From the NCBI RefSeq assembly GCF_000733925.1, contig NZ_JPOO01000003.1, forward strand, positions 2,976,001 to 3,040,000: a stretch of DNA of 64,000 nt, written 5' to 3'. The notes below the pieces were generated by a model that was not told where the DNA came from, searched no databases, and was given only the letters and a program-made list of their open reading frames with translations. Position 1 is the first letter of the stretch; each line of letters starts with the position of its first letter. Shown one piece after another: positions 41,575 to 51,164 of this stretch. This DNA comes from Arenibacter algicola (GTDB lineage: Bacteria; Bacteroidota; Bacteroidia; Flavobacteriales; Flavobacteriaceae). Both the position numbers and the translations under genes were made by a program.

Positions 41575-43212
41575 TTACGAAGAACAATCGCACAATTTTA
41601 ATTTTGTGCCCGGTTTTATGTCATTACCACTAATACCGTTCCATTTTCGTAAATTATCTATACTAATTCCAGGATATTTTTTTGAAATGGTCCAAAGTGA
41701 GTCCCCACTTTTAACCGTATGTACCTTGGTACCCGCCGCAGCCACTGAATTTGTTGAGCTTTTGCTGGCATTTGTCGAACTTATTGATGAGGGAATTTTT
41801 CTTGGATAAATAGTCAATCTTTGTCCTATTCTAAGGTTATTGCTTCGTAGACCGTTCCAATTTTTAATTTGGCTAACACCCACTCCGTACCTTTCTGCAA
41901 TCTTTCCCAAGAAATCGCCACTGCGAACCTTGTACGTAATTTGATCTTTGGATTGCACTATTTGTGGTAAGGGCTCTTCTTTGGATTTTAGTTGATTCTG
42001 CACATGGGCGTAGATTGCCTCCTCATTGGCGACAAATTTTCCTAATGCATCCACTGGAAGTCGCAGGGCATAATTTTTGTCCTTGACATAAGGTATTACC
42101 TTTAATTTGTAGGCCGGATTCAAAAACATCAATTCTTCTTCGCTAACATCTACCAATTCCGAGATTTGATTAAAGGTAATAGTGCTTTTCACATGTATGG
42201 TATCTGTCTCAAAATAAGGTCTATCCGTGACCTGTCTTGTAAAACCGTGTTCTTCCGCATATTCAAAAATATACATGGTAGCCAAAAATGCAGGTACATA
42301 TCCGGCAGTTTCCCGGGGAAGGTTTCTTCTAATGTTCCAGTAATTTTTGTAGCCACCAGATCTTCTTATAGCCTTGTTTACATTACCTGGCCCTGAATTA
42401 TAGGCCGCAAGGGCCAAATCCCAATCATTAAAAATATCGTGTAGCTTTTTAAGGTACAAACTTGCCGCTTTGGTAGAATTAATAGGATCGCTGCGTTCAT
42501 CCACATAACTACTTACATCCAAATCGTACATTTTTCCGGTTCCGTACATAAATTGCCATAATCCAGTGGCACCTACCCTTGAGCGGGCCCTCGGATTAAG
42601 TGCCGACTCAACAATGGCCAAATATTTAAGTTCCAAGGGTACATTTTGATTGTCCAATTCCTGTTCGAACAAGGGGAAATAAAACTGGCTTATAGTCAAC
42701 ATCCTGCTCATCATATCCCTTTTACGGGTAAGAAAGTAGCGAATTACATTTTCCAATGAAGGATTGTAAACGATGTTAAAGGGGGTTTTTTGATTTAGGA
42801 GCTTCAGTCTGGCCTTTAAGGTATCCGTATCTACATTGAAATGATATACGGAATCTATTTCCAAGGAAGTAATGTCCTGATAAATGGAATCGAATAAGGA
42901 GGAACTATCGTACAACTCTTTCATCCATAGGCTATCGAACTTGGCAGTTTCCGGACGGTCCTTTAAATCGTACTTTTTTTGCCCTTTCACCAAAAGCAAC
43001 GGATTGTCCTGAATATCATCCTGGGCCTCCATTGTTTCCATCTGCTCAACACCTTCCATATCCATGGCAGTAGTGTCCACTGAAATTTCTTGTAACTTTG
43101 GAGCGTTTAGGCCCTTTTTTGCAGTAGGTATTGAATCAAATTCCTGTGCTACGCCTGTAACCAAGAAACCCATAGACAAGACTCCCAATAAAATATATCT
43201 GGATGTTTTCAT
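41575..43212 (-). CDS. MltD-like lytic transglycosylase with two LysM domains
   Basis: The 545-residue protein has an N-terminal signal peptide, an acidic linker, a lytic transglycosylase core from about residue 165 to 320 (catalytic Glu in YLAIVESALNP near residue 200, GLWQFMYGTGKMYDL, and AYNSGPGNVNKAI), and two LysM domains at the C-terminus (about 415-460, YKVRSGDFLGKIAERYG; about 497-540, HTVKSGDSLWTISKKYP). It would cleave the glycan strand of peptidoglycan, anchored by LysM. ATG start. First gene of a two-gene unit with the DUF4837 lipoprotein. Confidence 0.9.
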   Translation of the reverse strand: MKTSRYILLGVLSMGFLVTGVAQEFDSIPTAKKGLNAPKLQEISVDTTAMDMEGVEQMETMEAQDDIQDNPLLLVKGQKKYDLKDRPETAKFDSLWMKELYDSSSLFDSIYQDITSLEIDSVYHFNVDTDTLKARLKLLNQKTPFNIVYNPSLENVIRYFLTRKRDMMSRMLTISQFYFPLFEQELDNQNVPLELKYLAIVESALNPRARSRVGATGLWQFMYGTGKMYDLDVSSYVDERSDPINSTKAASLYLKKLHDIFNDWDLALAAYNSGPGNVNKAIRRSGGYKNYWNIRRNLPRETAGYVPAFLATMYIFEYAEEHGFTRQVTDRPYFETDTIHVKSTITFNQISELVDVSEEELMFLNPAYKLKVIPYVKDKNYALRLPVDALGKFVANEEAIYAHVQNQLKSKEEPLPQIVQSKDQITYKVRSGDFLGKIAERYGVGVSQIKNWNGLRSNNLRIGQRLTIYPRKIPSSISSTNASKSSTNSVAAAGTKVHTVKSGDSLWTISKKYPGISIDNLRKWNGISGNDIKPGTKLKLCDCSS

Positions 43213-43326
43213 AAGGTTTGTTTTTTTAAGCGGGGCAGACTAAAATCGTGATTTTTTTCTAAACTTTAAAATTTAATTTTTAAAAGCAGATAAAAAACAG
43301 ATAACCCATATTAAATAACGTGGTAT

Positions 43327-44517
43327 TTATGCCAATATTGCTGCTATTCCGGGAAGGGTTTTGCCTTCAAGGCTTTCCAACATGGCACCTCCGCCAGTAG
43401 AAACATAGCTTACCTTGTTTTCAAAACCAAATTGCTTGACCGCGGCAACAGAATCTCCGCCACCCACTAAAGAAAAGGCACCTTTTTTTGTTGCTTCATC
43501 AATATAATTACCAATGGCAATGGTACCTTTGGCAAAGCTCTCCATTTCAAAAACGCCTATAGGACCATTCCACAAAATAGTTTTCGATTTTAAGATTATT
43601 TCTTTAAATATTTCCAAGGTTTTGGGCCCTGCGTCCAAACCTTGCCAACCTTCTGGAATCTCGTTGGAATTTACAATCTTGGTATTGGCGTTGTTGTTAA
43701 AGTCGTCCGCAGCCAAAACATCTACCGGGATATGCACTTCTACTCCTTTTTTCTTGGCCTGCTCAAGAATTTCCAAGGCCAATTCCATTTTATCGTCCTC
43801 ACAGATAGAATCTCCAACCTTTCCGCCTTTGGCTTTAACAAAAGTGTAGGTCATTCCCCCACCAATAATAAGATGGTCTACTTTATCCAAAATGTTTTCG
43901 ATAATCGTAATTTTTGAAGATACCTTTGCCCCTCCCAAAATAGCGGTCACTGGCTTTTCCCCTGTTCTCATAACTTTTTCTATGGCTTCAATTTCTTTGG
44001 CCAACAAGAACCCAAAACATTTCTTTTCTGGAAAAAATTGGGCAACTATTGTAGTGGAGGCATGGGCCCTATGTGCAGTTCCAAAGGCATCATTTACATA
44101 AACATCCCCTAGTTTGGATAATTGTTCTGCGAAGTTTTTGTCTCCTTTTTCCTCTTCTGAATGAAACCTTAGGTTTTCCAACAAAAGAACTTCACCACTC
44201 TTTAATTCGGCCACAGCCTTTTCTGCTACTGGACCGATGCTATCCGTTGAGAATTTTACCTTTACACCAAGTACCTCGGATACCTTGCTACAGATGTGTT
44301 CTAGGGACAGATCAGGATTCACTTTTCCGTCGGGCCTTCCTAAATGGCTCATTAGTACGGCACTTCCGCCATCTTCCAATACTTTTATGATAGTAGGCTT
44401 TGCAGCTTCAATTCTATTATCGTCGGTTACATTAAAATCCGCGTCCAATGGAACATTAAAATCTACCCTTATTAATGCTTTTTTACCTTTAAAATTAAAA
44501 TCGTTGATGGTTTTCAT
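43327..44517 (-). CDS. pgk: Phosphoglycerate kinase
   Basis: The 396-residue protein is a standard PGK: IRVDFNVPLD near the N-terminus, SHLGRPDGK, ENLRFHSEEEK, and near the C-terminus GGGDSVAAV and STGGGAMLESLEGK of the nucleotide site. It transfers phosphate between 1,3-bisphosphoglycerate and ADP in glycolysis. I chose the ATG at 44517 (MKTINDFNF); a reading from 44544 adds nine residues that would overlap the -7 element at 44542-44549. Confidence 0.95.
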   Translation of the reverse strand: MKTINDFNFKGKKALIRVDFNVPLDADFNVTDDNRIEAAKPTIIKVLEDGGSAVLMSHLGRPDGKVNPDLSLEHICSKVSEVLGVKVKFSTDSIGPVAEKAVAELKSGEVLLLENLRFHSEEEKGDKNFAEQLSKLGDVYVNDAFGTAHRAHASTTIVAQFFPEKKCFGFLLAKEIEAIEKVMRTGEKPVTAILGGAKVSSKITIIENILDKVDHLIIGGGMTYTFVKAKGGKVGDSICEDDKMELALEILEQAKKKGVEVHIPVDVLAADDFNNNANTKIVNSNEIPEGWQGLDAGPKTLEIFKEIILKSKTILWNGPIGVFEMESFAKGTIAIGNYIDEATKKGAFSLVGGGDSVAAVKQFGFENKVSYVSTGGGAMLESLEGKTLPGIAAILA

Positions 44518-44541
44518 TTGCCACTTATTTTTAGAGAGTGA

Positions 44542-44549
44542 CAAATGTA
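44542..44549 (-). promoter_or_regulatory. Candidate -7 element TACATTTG for pgk
   Basis: On the minus strand TACATTTG fits TAnnTTTG and lies 25 bases upstream of the pgk ATG at 44517. No clear -33 is seen. Confidence 0.45.
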
Positions 44550-44736
44550 AAGATTTATAGGTAGTGTTTAAAGAGACTATTCCATTTATTTACATGGTTT
44601 ATGCCCCAATGTTGATTTTAGAAATGTAAATGGTTGCAGGTCAGGCAAAATGTGTAATGGTATTTTGAAAAGCATTGGCGTTTATTCCGATAATTTCCAA
44701 AGAGCCCGTAGCAACTAAATTTCGGATAAAAACCGC

Positions 44737-44744
44737 TATATTTG
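44737..44744 (+). promoter_or_regulatory. Candidate -7 element TATATTTG for the holB gene
   Basis: TATATTTG fits TAnnTTTG and ends only 4 bases before the ATG at 44749, so the transcript would be almost leaderless. No -33 TTG at the usual distance. Confidence 0.4.
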
Positions 44745-44748
44745 GGCC

Positions 44749-45900
44749 ATGCTATTCAAGGATATTTTAGGACTTTCCCATATAAAGAATCATCTGGTAT
44801 CCAGTGCCGATGCAGGTCGTATACCCCACGCCCAATTATTCGTCGGCCCAGAGGGCTGTGGCACCTTGCCAATGGCTTTGTGTTATGTGCAATACTTGCT
44901 TTGTTGCAACAGTGAGGGGGAAAATAATAACGGCAACAGCGCCTGTAACACCAAATTTAACTCCTTGGCACATCCGGATGTGCATTTTGCCTTTCCGGTT
45001 TCCAATTCGGATAAGGTAAAAAGCCATGCCGTTAGTGATCATTATTTGGAGGAATGGCGCCTATTTATAAAGGAACAGCCCTATGGAAATCTCTTTGATT
45101 GGTATAAATTAATAGGGATTGAAAATAAACAGGGACAGATTGGTGTGGACGAGGCCCAAGATGTGGTAAAGAAACTTTCTTTGAAATCATACGAAGGCGG
45201 ATATAAGGCCCTGATTATTTGGATGGCCGAAAAAATGAATACCTCTACCGCCAACAAACTTCTGAAATTGATTGAAGAGCCGCCGGACAAAACGGTATTG
45301 ATTTTAATTGCAGAAGATGAAGAACAAATAATCCAGACGATACGATCTAGGTGCCAAATATTGCATTTTCCCCGGTTGGCGGAAGAAGCCATTTCTCAGG
45401 CACTTATAGACAGGGGAGTTTCCGAGGAGGATGCCCATAGAATATCGCATGAAGCCAATGGCAATTTTAATAAGGCCCTCGATTTCATGAACAACGATTC
45501 CGAGGACTTGGTATTTGAGAAGTGGTTTGTGCAATGGGTTAGAAGCGCCTTTAAGGCCAAGGGCAACAAGGCAGCGATCCACGATCTTATTTCTTGGAGC
45601 GAAGTGGTGGCAAAGACAGGGAGGGAGACCCAGAAAAAGTTTTTGAATTATTGCATGTCCGTAATGAGGCAGGCCCTGTTGATCAATTACAATACCCGTG
45701 AATTGGCATTTATGAGGATTCATGTAGAGGGATTTCAATTGGAAAAGTTTGCCCCATTCGTACATGAAAATAACATTGTTCCCATTGTGAAGGAATTGGA
45801 GGACGCCATTTATCACATCGAAAGAAATGGTAATTCCAAACTAATATTGATGGATTTATCTATTAAATTAACAAGATTGTTACACAAAAAGGCCGCCTAA
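44749..45900 (+). CDS. holB: DNA polymerase III delta'-like subunit (clamp-loader ATPase)
   Basis: The 383-residue protein follows the clamp-loader pattern: ILGLSHIKNHLVSS at the start, a degenerate P-loop (GPEGCGTLPMAL, without the Lys), HPDVHFAFPVSN, then IGVDEAQDVVKKLSLKSYEGGYKALIIW, LLKLIEEPP (the sensor-box region) and SRCQILHFPRL (SRC motif). The delta' subunit of the clamp loader is normally without ATPase activity, which fits the missing P-loop Lys. ATG start. Confidence 0.85.
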   Translation: MLFKDILGLSHIKNHLVSSADAGRIPHAQLFVGPEGCGTLPMALCYVQYLLCCNSEGENNNGNSACNTKFNSLAHPDVHFAFPVSNSDKVKSHAVSDHYLEEWRLFIKEQPYGNLFDWYKLIGIENKQGQIGVDEAQDVVKKLSLKSYEGGYKALIIWMAEKMNTSTANKLLKLIEEPPDKTVLILIAEDEEQIIQTIRSRCQILHFPRLAEEAISQALIDRGVSEEDAHRISHEANGNFNKALDFMNNDSEDLVFEKWFVQWVRSAFKAKGNKAAIHDLISWSEVVAKTGRETQKKFLNYCMSVMRQALLINYNTRELAFMRIHVEGFQLEKFAPFVHENNIVPIVKELEDAIYHIERNGNSKLILMDLSIKLTRLLHKKAA

Positions 45901-45929
45901 AGTAATTATATAATCATAAAGTCACTAAC

Positions 45930-46328
45930 ATGGACAACGTATTAACCAATCCCGCAGAATTACTCCTTCTTCTTTTTTTGATCATTACTTTTCTTCAAAG
46001 TGCATTGGACAAAATCTTGGACTGGAAGGGCAATTTGTCATGGTTAAAAAGTCATTTTTCCCAAACACCTTTTAAGAATATGGTACCCTTATTATTGGGT
46101 ACGGTAATGGTTACGGAAATCGTGGCAGGGACACTTTGTACCATAGGATTTTATTTTCTTATTGTTGAAGGGGATGGATCTATTGCCTTGGCCGGCGCTA
46201 TTTTTGCATGTCTGGCCTTGTTGATGCTGCTATTTGGTCAGCGTATGGCAAAGGATTACGATGGGGCAAGGACCATAGCCATATATTTTATGCCAGCAAT
46301 CCTCTTGGTGTTTCTATTGCATTCCTGA
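45930..46328 (+). CDS. DoxX family membrane protein
   Basis: The 132-residue protein has four membrane helices (about 8-25, 47-70, 77-97 and 110-130) and resembles the DoxX family in length and hydrophobicity (FLQSALDKILDW near the start is typical). DoxX proteins are of broadly unknown function; some associate with redox or thiol metabolism. It follows the delta' gene by 29 bases and may share its transcript. Confidence 0.65.
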   Translation: MDNVLTNPAELLLLLFLIITFLQSALDKILDWKGNLSWLKSHFSQTPFKNMVPLLLGTVMVTEIVAGTLCTIGFYFLIVEGDGSIALAGAIFACLALLMLLFGQRMAKDYDGARTIAIYFMPAILLVFLLHS

Positions 46329-46732
46329 TATTAATGTGCCTCTGGATTTCTTGTCCTGCCTAGGCCATCAAAATATGCGGTTTTTATATCCATTTTGCGG
46401 AGTTTGTTTATTTTGGGCTACAACGTCCTTTCAATTCCGGAAAAGTATATAATAGTAAAGATTTAGCAGAACATACTGTTCGGTCGGTTTTTGGTACCAC
46501 AACTTTACAGTCCTTACATTAAAAATCCGATTATTGGAACTAACGGGCGGATTAAAAGCGGAAATTCGTCAAAATCGGCTTGGCCAAAGCCAGTTTACCA
46601 ACTGTCTAGTTTGTGGAACATTATTTATTTCTAATTGAATTTTTTAAAGTTAGGGCTGATATAGGTAATTTTGGGCTAATGTTTGGCAGGGATATTCCCG
46701 TTGTAAAACAGCTATGATGAACAAGGATTGAA
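46329..46732. other. Gene-free stretch between the DoxX and patatin genes
   Basis: About 400 bases without a convincing frame on either strand. I see no clear terminator, promoter consensus or repeat here. The region directly before the patatin gene is AT-rich and may hold its promoter. Confidence 0.5.
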
Positions 46733-47512
46733 ATGGATTTATCGCAAATTAAATCAAAATCGGTTGGACTGGTATTGTCCGGAGGGGGCGTAAAGGGAAT
46801 GGCACATATAGGGATGATCCAAGCCCTTAACGAATTTGGCATTAGTACCCGGGTCGTTTCGGGCACCAGTGTTGGGGCATTGATAGGGGCATTGTATGCC
46901 AACGGTAATTCGGTTTCCGAAATGCTTCAGTTTTTTAAGGAAACACCCCTCTTCCGCTATAATTTTATGACTATTTTAAAACCGGGCCTGTTGGACACGG
47001 AAAGGTACTTCGATTTGTTCTCAAATTATTTTCCGAGAAATACCTTTGAGTCTTTGCAGCGCAAACTTTATGTTGTAGCTACCGACTTGCAAAAAGGGGA
47101 TGAAAAAATATTTTCTGAAGGGGAATTGATTAGACCTTTATTGGCCTCTGCAGCCTTACCTCCTGTTTTTAGTCCGGTGGCTATTAATGGACGTTTATAT
47201 GCCGATGGAGGTATAATGAACAATTTCCCTTATGATGTAGTTGCCGTTTCATCAGATTTTGTAATTGGGAGTAATGTTTCCGGAATCAGGGAAATTCCCA
47301 AAGAAGGAATAAAGTCGTCCTTGCAGTTGGCCAATAGGACTACCTCTTTGATGATTTATGCCATTAACAGGAACAAAGTTAATAAATGCGACCTATTGTT
47401 CGAACCCAGAGCCTTGGAGCTCATTGGTATATTGGACAAAAAGGGAATTGAAAAAGCCTATACCATTGGTTACGAGCACGCCATAAGGGTAATGGAGCAG
47501 AAATTTCAGTAG
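46733..47512 (+). CDS. Patatin-like phospholipase family protein
   Basis: The 259-residue protein has the full patatin set: oxyanion-hole GGGVKG at residues 17-22, nucleophile GTSVG (Ser46), and the DGG motif (YADGGIMNN) near residue 158 for the Asp of the catalytic dyad. Length is typical for bacterial RssA-type patatins. It probably hydrolyses phospholipid or other acyl esters. No signal peptide, so cytosolic or exported by another route. ATG start. Confidence 0.9.
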   Translation: MDLSQIKSKSVGLVLSGGGVKGMAHIGMIQALNEFGISTRVVSGTSVGALIGALYANGNSVSEMLQFFKETPLFRYNFMTILKPGLLDTERYFDLFSNYFPRNTFESLQRKLYVVATDLQKGDEKIFSEGELIRPLLASAALPPVFSPVAINGRLYADGGIMNNFPYDVVAVSSDFVIGSNVSGIREIPKEGIKSSLQLANRTTSLMIYAINRNKVNKCDLLFEPRALELIGILDKKGIEKAYTIGYEHAIRVMEQKFQ

Positions 47513-47564
47513 ACTTAGTGTCTATTATGAGCCGACTTGGAAATAGGCCAACAGCCCTTAGTGT

Positions 47565-48614
47565 TTACACATCGTCGTAATCCACGGTTAAAGTAGGGGT
47601 AGTGGGGTGCGCCTGACAAGTAAGGATCAATCCTTCGGCTATTTCACCATCGGTTAATATTTGGTTTTTTACCATGTCGGCCTTTCCTTCCTTGATACGC
47701 GCAATGCAACTGCTACATACTCCACCTTGGCAGGAATAGGGAGCATCTATGTTCTCTTTTAAAACGGCATCCAGTACCAGGGTACCTTTATCCATGGACA
47801 GGGAAAATTCCTCATCATCCACAATAACGGTAAGTTGGGTCTTTCCTTCCGGTTTCTCCGGAAGTTCGTCCTTGATCTCTGTTGAGGTAAACAGTTCAAA
47901 ATGAATCTTATCCTCAGAAATGCCCTTGTCTTTTAGGTTTTCGGTCACCAACTGTATCATTGCCTCCGGCCCACAGAGATAATAATCGTTGAATTCCAGG
48001 TTTTTATGTTTGTTTTTGAGTACATAGTTAACCGTAGAGGCTTCTATACGTCCAAAAATAGATTCGTCCTCTTGGGTCTGACTCAAAATAAAATAGATAT
48101 GAAACCTATTGGTATATTCTAATTGAAGCTTCACCAAATCGGTATAAAACATGGTTTCCTTATAGGATTTATTCCCATATACCAACACAAAATTATTTTT
48201 GGAATTGGATTCCAAAACGGTTTTGGCAATACTCATGATCGGAGTAATACCGCTACCTGCCGCAAAGGCCACTATGTTCCTTGGATTAGGAGAGGGTTTA
48301 AAAATAAATCGGCCTTCCGGAGGCATTACTTCCAATACATCCCCTACCTTAAGTTTGTTATGTGCAAAATCTGAAAAGCCCCCCTTGTCCACTTTCTTAA
48401 CACCAATGGTAATGCCCTCACATTTAGGAGAGGAACTAATAGAATATGCCCTGCGCAATTCCTTGCCCTTTATTTCCTTTTTAATGGTGATGTACTGACC
48501 GGCAGTAAAGGCAAAGGTCTGGATCAGTTCTTTTGGAATGGCAAAAGTTATTGCAACTGAGTTAGGGGTAAGCGGTTTAATTTTTTGAACGGTAAGCGAA
48601 TGAAATTGGGCCAT
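47565..48614 (-). CDS. PaaE-like 2Fe-2S/FAD oxidoreductase
   Basis: The 349-residue protein has an FAD-binding domain of the ferredoxin-reductase type (RRAYSISSSP), an NAD(P)H domain (AAGSGITPIMSI) and a C-terminal plant-type ferredoxin domain with CQGGVCSSC and LTCQA for the 2Fe-2S cluster. This order is that of PaaE and related electron-transfer subunits. No paaABCD genes are in the window, so the partner oxygenase is unknown. I chose the ATG at 48614 (MAQFHSLTVQ); a longer reading would lie upstream of the -7 element at 48630-48637. Confidence 0.88.
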   Translation of the reverse strand: MAQFHSLTVQKIKPLTPNSVAITFAIPKELIQTFAFTAGQYITIKKEIKGKELRRAYSISSSPKCEGITIGVKKVDKGGFSDFAHNKLKVGDVLEVMPPEGRFIFKPSPNPRNIVAFAAGSGITPIMSIAKTVLESNSKNNFVLVYGNKSYKETMFYTDLVKLQLEYTNRFHIYFILSQTQEDESIFGRIEASTVNYVLKNKHKNLEFNDYYLCGPEAMIQLVTENLKDKGISEDKIHFELFTSTEIKDELPEKPEGKTQLTVIVDDEEFSLSMDKGTLVLDAVLKENIDAPYSCQGGVCSSCIARIKEGKADMVKNQILTDGEIAEGLILTCQAHPTTPTLTVDYDDV

Positions 48615-48629
48615 ATTAAATCTTTGGTG

Positions 48630-48637
48630 CAAAATTA
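48630..48637 (-). promoter_or_regulatory. Candidate -7 element TAATTTTG for the PaaE-like gene
   Basis: On the minus strand TAATTTTG fits TAnnTTTG, 16 bases upstream of the ATG at 48614. No clear -33. It supports the shorter start. Confidence 0.4.
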
Positions 48638-48742
48638 AGCAAAGCAGGGAGGATTTAAAACGGGAAATTAAAAAAATACCAGCTGTTTGTAACAAATACC
48701 CTAAATTAGGCACTAATCTGTCAGATTTAACTATCCAAAAGA

Positions 48743-50215
48743 ATGCTAAAGCACTTTCTTACGCTTGAATGGAAATCCTTTTTTAGATCCGCCTCTTTTA
48801 AAGCCAATCTTGCCATAAAGATCTTTATGGTTTTTGGGGCCCTCTATTTTATGGCTGTATTTCTAGGGCTTGGAATTGGGGCTTTTTATATCATTGAAAA
48901 GCAAGCTTGGGGAGACCCCCTCTTGGTGGTAAATAGGTTCATGGTTTATTATTTAGTAGGGGATCTGTACATTAGGTATATGCTTCAGAAAATGCCGATT
49001 ACCAATATTAAGCCTTTGCTGTACCTACCTATTAACAAAAGTAAGATAGTAGGGTATTCCTTAGGGAAAACGGTAGTTTCATTTTTCAATTGGTCACATG
49101 CATTTTTCTTTGTGCCCTTTTCTGTAGTATTAGTGGTTGAGGGTTACTCCCCTATGGGGGTCATGGGTTGGCATTTGGGAACCATGGCGCTCTTTTTGTG
49201 CAATAATTTTATTAACGTATTGGTCAATAATAAGGACAATGTTTTTTACATGCTGCTGGGCCTTTTTTCGCTCTTGGGAATTTGTCAATATTATGGACTG
49301 TTTAATATAACAACCTACACCTCGCCATTTTTTAATATACTTTATGAGCTACCTTGGATGGCCTTTTTAACTTGGGGGTTGCTAATAGCGGTGGCAACTT
49401 CTGCTTTTACCTATTTTAAAAGGCATATGTATCTGGATGCCGGACTGGCGGGAAAGAAATCTATGGCCAAAACGGAGGACTATGCCTGGTTGAACCGTTT
49501 TGGGAATTTGGGTACATTTTTAAAGAACGATATTAAATTGATTAGGAGGAACAAGAGGTCAAAAACCGCTGTAATCATGAGTTTCTTCTTTATTTTTTAT
49601 GGACTTCTCTTTTTTACGGGTGGTATAGAGGCTTACGACGGCCCGGTTTGGAAAATATTTGCCGGGATTTTTATTTCCGGGGGGTTCTTATTCAGTTTTG
49701 GTCAGTTTGTGCCAAGTTGGGACAGTTCATACTATCCCTTAATGATGAGTCAGAATATCAGGTACAGGGAATATTTAACTTCCAAATGGTACTTGATAAT
49801 CATGGCTACCGCGGCAAGTACTATTCTAGCTTCCTTCTATATATACTTTGGCTGGGATGCCTATTTGGCGGTGATTGTTGGGGCCATTTACAATATTGGT
49901 GTCAATTCCTATCTGGTTTTATGGGGCGGGGCCTATATTAAAACACCCATTGATCTAACATCCAATAAAAAGGCATTTGGGGACAAACAGGCCTTTAATT
50001 CAAAAACCTTGTTATTGACTTTGCCCAAGCTAATTCTGCCCTTGGGGGTTTATGCCCTGGGCCATTATTTAATTAGTCCAACCGCGGGCTATATTTTTGT
50101 TGGTATGGCGGGGGTTATCGGATTTGGATTTAGAAATAAGGTGTTTGCCATGATTGAGTCCATTTACAAGAAGGAAAAGTATAAGACGCTTGCGGCCTAC
50201 AAACAAAAAACATAA
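48743..50215 (+). CDS. DUF5687 family membrane protein (ABC permease-like)
   Basis: The 490-residue protein has about 12 membrane helices and matches the Bacteroidota DUF5687 pattern (LEWKSFFRSASFKANLAIKI at the N-terminus). The gene is 6 bases upstream of an ABC ATPase gene, the usual arrangement for this family, so the pair forms an ABC-2-like exporter of unknown substrate. Confidence 0.8.
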   Translation: MLKHFLTLEWKSFFRSASFKANLAIKIFMVFGALYFMAVFLGLGIGAFYIIEKQAWGDPLLVVNRFMVYYLVGDLYIRYMLQKMPITNIKPLLYLPINKSKIVGYSLGKTVVSFFNWSHAFFFVPFSVVLVVEGYSPMGVMGWHLGTMALFLCNNFINVLVNNKDNVFYMLLGLFSLLGICQYYGLFNITTYTSPFFNILYELPWMAFLTWGLLIAVATSAFTYFKRHMYLDAGLAGKKSMAKTEDYAWLNRFGNLGTFLKNDIKLIRRNKRSKTAVIMSFFFIFYGLLFFTGGIEAYDGPVWKIFAGIFISGGFLFSFGQFVPSWDSSYYPLMMSQNIRYREYLTSKWYLIIMATAASTILASFYIYFGWDAYLAVIVGAIYNIGVNSYLVLWGGAYIKTPIDLTSNKKAFGDKQAFNSKTLLLTLPKLILPLGVYALGHYLISPTAGYIFVGMAGVIGFGFRNKVFAMIESIYKKEKYKTLAAYKQKT

Positions 50216-50221
50216 ATAAGC

Positions 50222-50917
50222 ATGATTACAGTCCAAAATTTAACAAAAAAATACGGGGAGTCCATCGTGTTAAATATTGAAAGTTTGGAAATCCCCAAGG
50301 GTCAAAGTTTTGGTCTAGTGGGCAACAACGGTGCCGGAAAGACCACGTTTTTTAGTTTAATGCTAGATTTAATTCAGCCTACTACAGGACATATCGTTAA
50401 TAATGGCGTGCAAATAGATTCAAGTGAGTCTTGGAAACCATTTACATCGGCATTTATTGATGAGACCTTTTTAATTGGATACTTAACTCCGGAGGAGTAC
50501 TTTTATTTCATAGGGGAACTGAGGGGTCGTAACAAGGCCGATGTAGACAGTTTGTTGGCCGGGTTCGAAGATTTTTTTCACGATGAAATTTTGGGTCAGA
50601 AAAAATACTTGAGGGACTTATCCAAAGGAAATCAGAAAAAAGTTGGAATCGTTGCCTCCTTCATTGGTAATCCCGAAGTAATTATATTGGACGAACCTTT
50701 TGCCAACTTGGATCCAACTACCCAAATAAAGCTAAAAGGGATTATCAAGGATCTGGCGGCCAGTAAAGAAGTTACCGTTCTGGTTTCCAGTCATGATCTT
50801 ATCCATGTTACTGAGGTTTGCGAGAGGATCGTAGTGCTCAACAAGGGAGAGCTGGTAAGGGATATCCAGACCTCTAAGGAAACCCTTAAGGAGTTGGAAG
50901 TATTTTTTGGAGGATAA
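50222..50917 (+). CDS. ABC transporter ATP-binding protein
   Basis: The 231-residue protein has Walker A GNNGAGKTTF, Q-loop region, signature LSKGNQKK (ABC motif, residues about 137-144), Walker B VIILDEPFANLDP and the H-loop SSHD. It would power the DUF5687 permease encoded directly upstream. Confidence 0.9.
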   Translation: MITVQNLTKKYGESIVLNIESLEIPKGQSFGLVGNNGAGKTTFFSLMLDLIQPTTGHIVNNGVQIDSSESWKPFTSAFIDETFLIGYLTPEEYFYFIGELRGRNKADVDSLLAGFEDFFHDEILGQKKYLRDLSKGNQKKVGIVASFIGNPEVIILDEPFANLDPTTQIKLKGIIKDLAASKEVTVLVSSHDLIHVTEVCERIVVLNKGELVRDIQTSKETLKELEVFFGG

Positions 50918-51164
50918 ATTGTCCTGTAGCCGATAATGTCATTATCAATCAATCTTATTTTCCTCATCTCCCTTCAATATGGTTTTCTGCCGGTTTTAGG
51001 TTTTGCAAGCCTAAGTTGTGTTTTTATCAAGAATTTTGTTGCTGAGCTTTTCTTGGGCCAGGATAGGAATTATCCAATAACTAAAAATAATGCAGTTTTT
51101 GTCGACCAACTACATAATAATCCGGTCGTTTTTAAGTTAAGGATACGTACGAATACATAGAATT

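Noticed and set aside
46621..46902. Minus-strand frame over the start of the patatin gene
   Set aside because: Overlaps the well-supported patatin gene in antisense and has a Pro/Ser/Thr-rich shadow composition.
50936..51160. 74-codon frame between the ABC ATPase and porW genes, with a hydrophobic N-terminus
   Set aside because: No family pattern, no conserved look, and it only fills the gap between two solid genes; hydrophobic stretches arise easily in AT-rich DNA.
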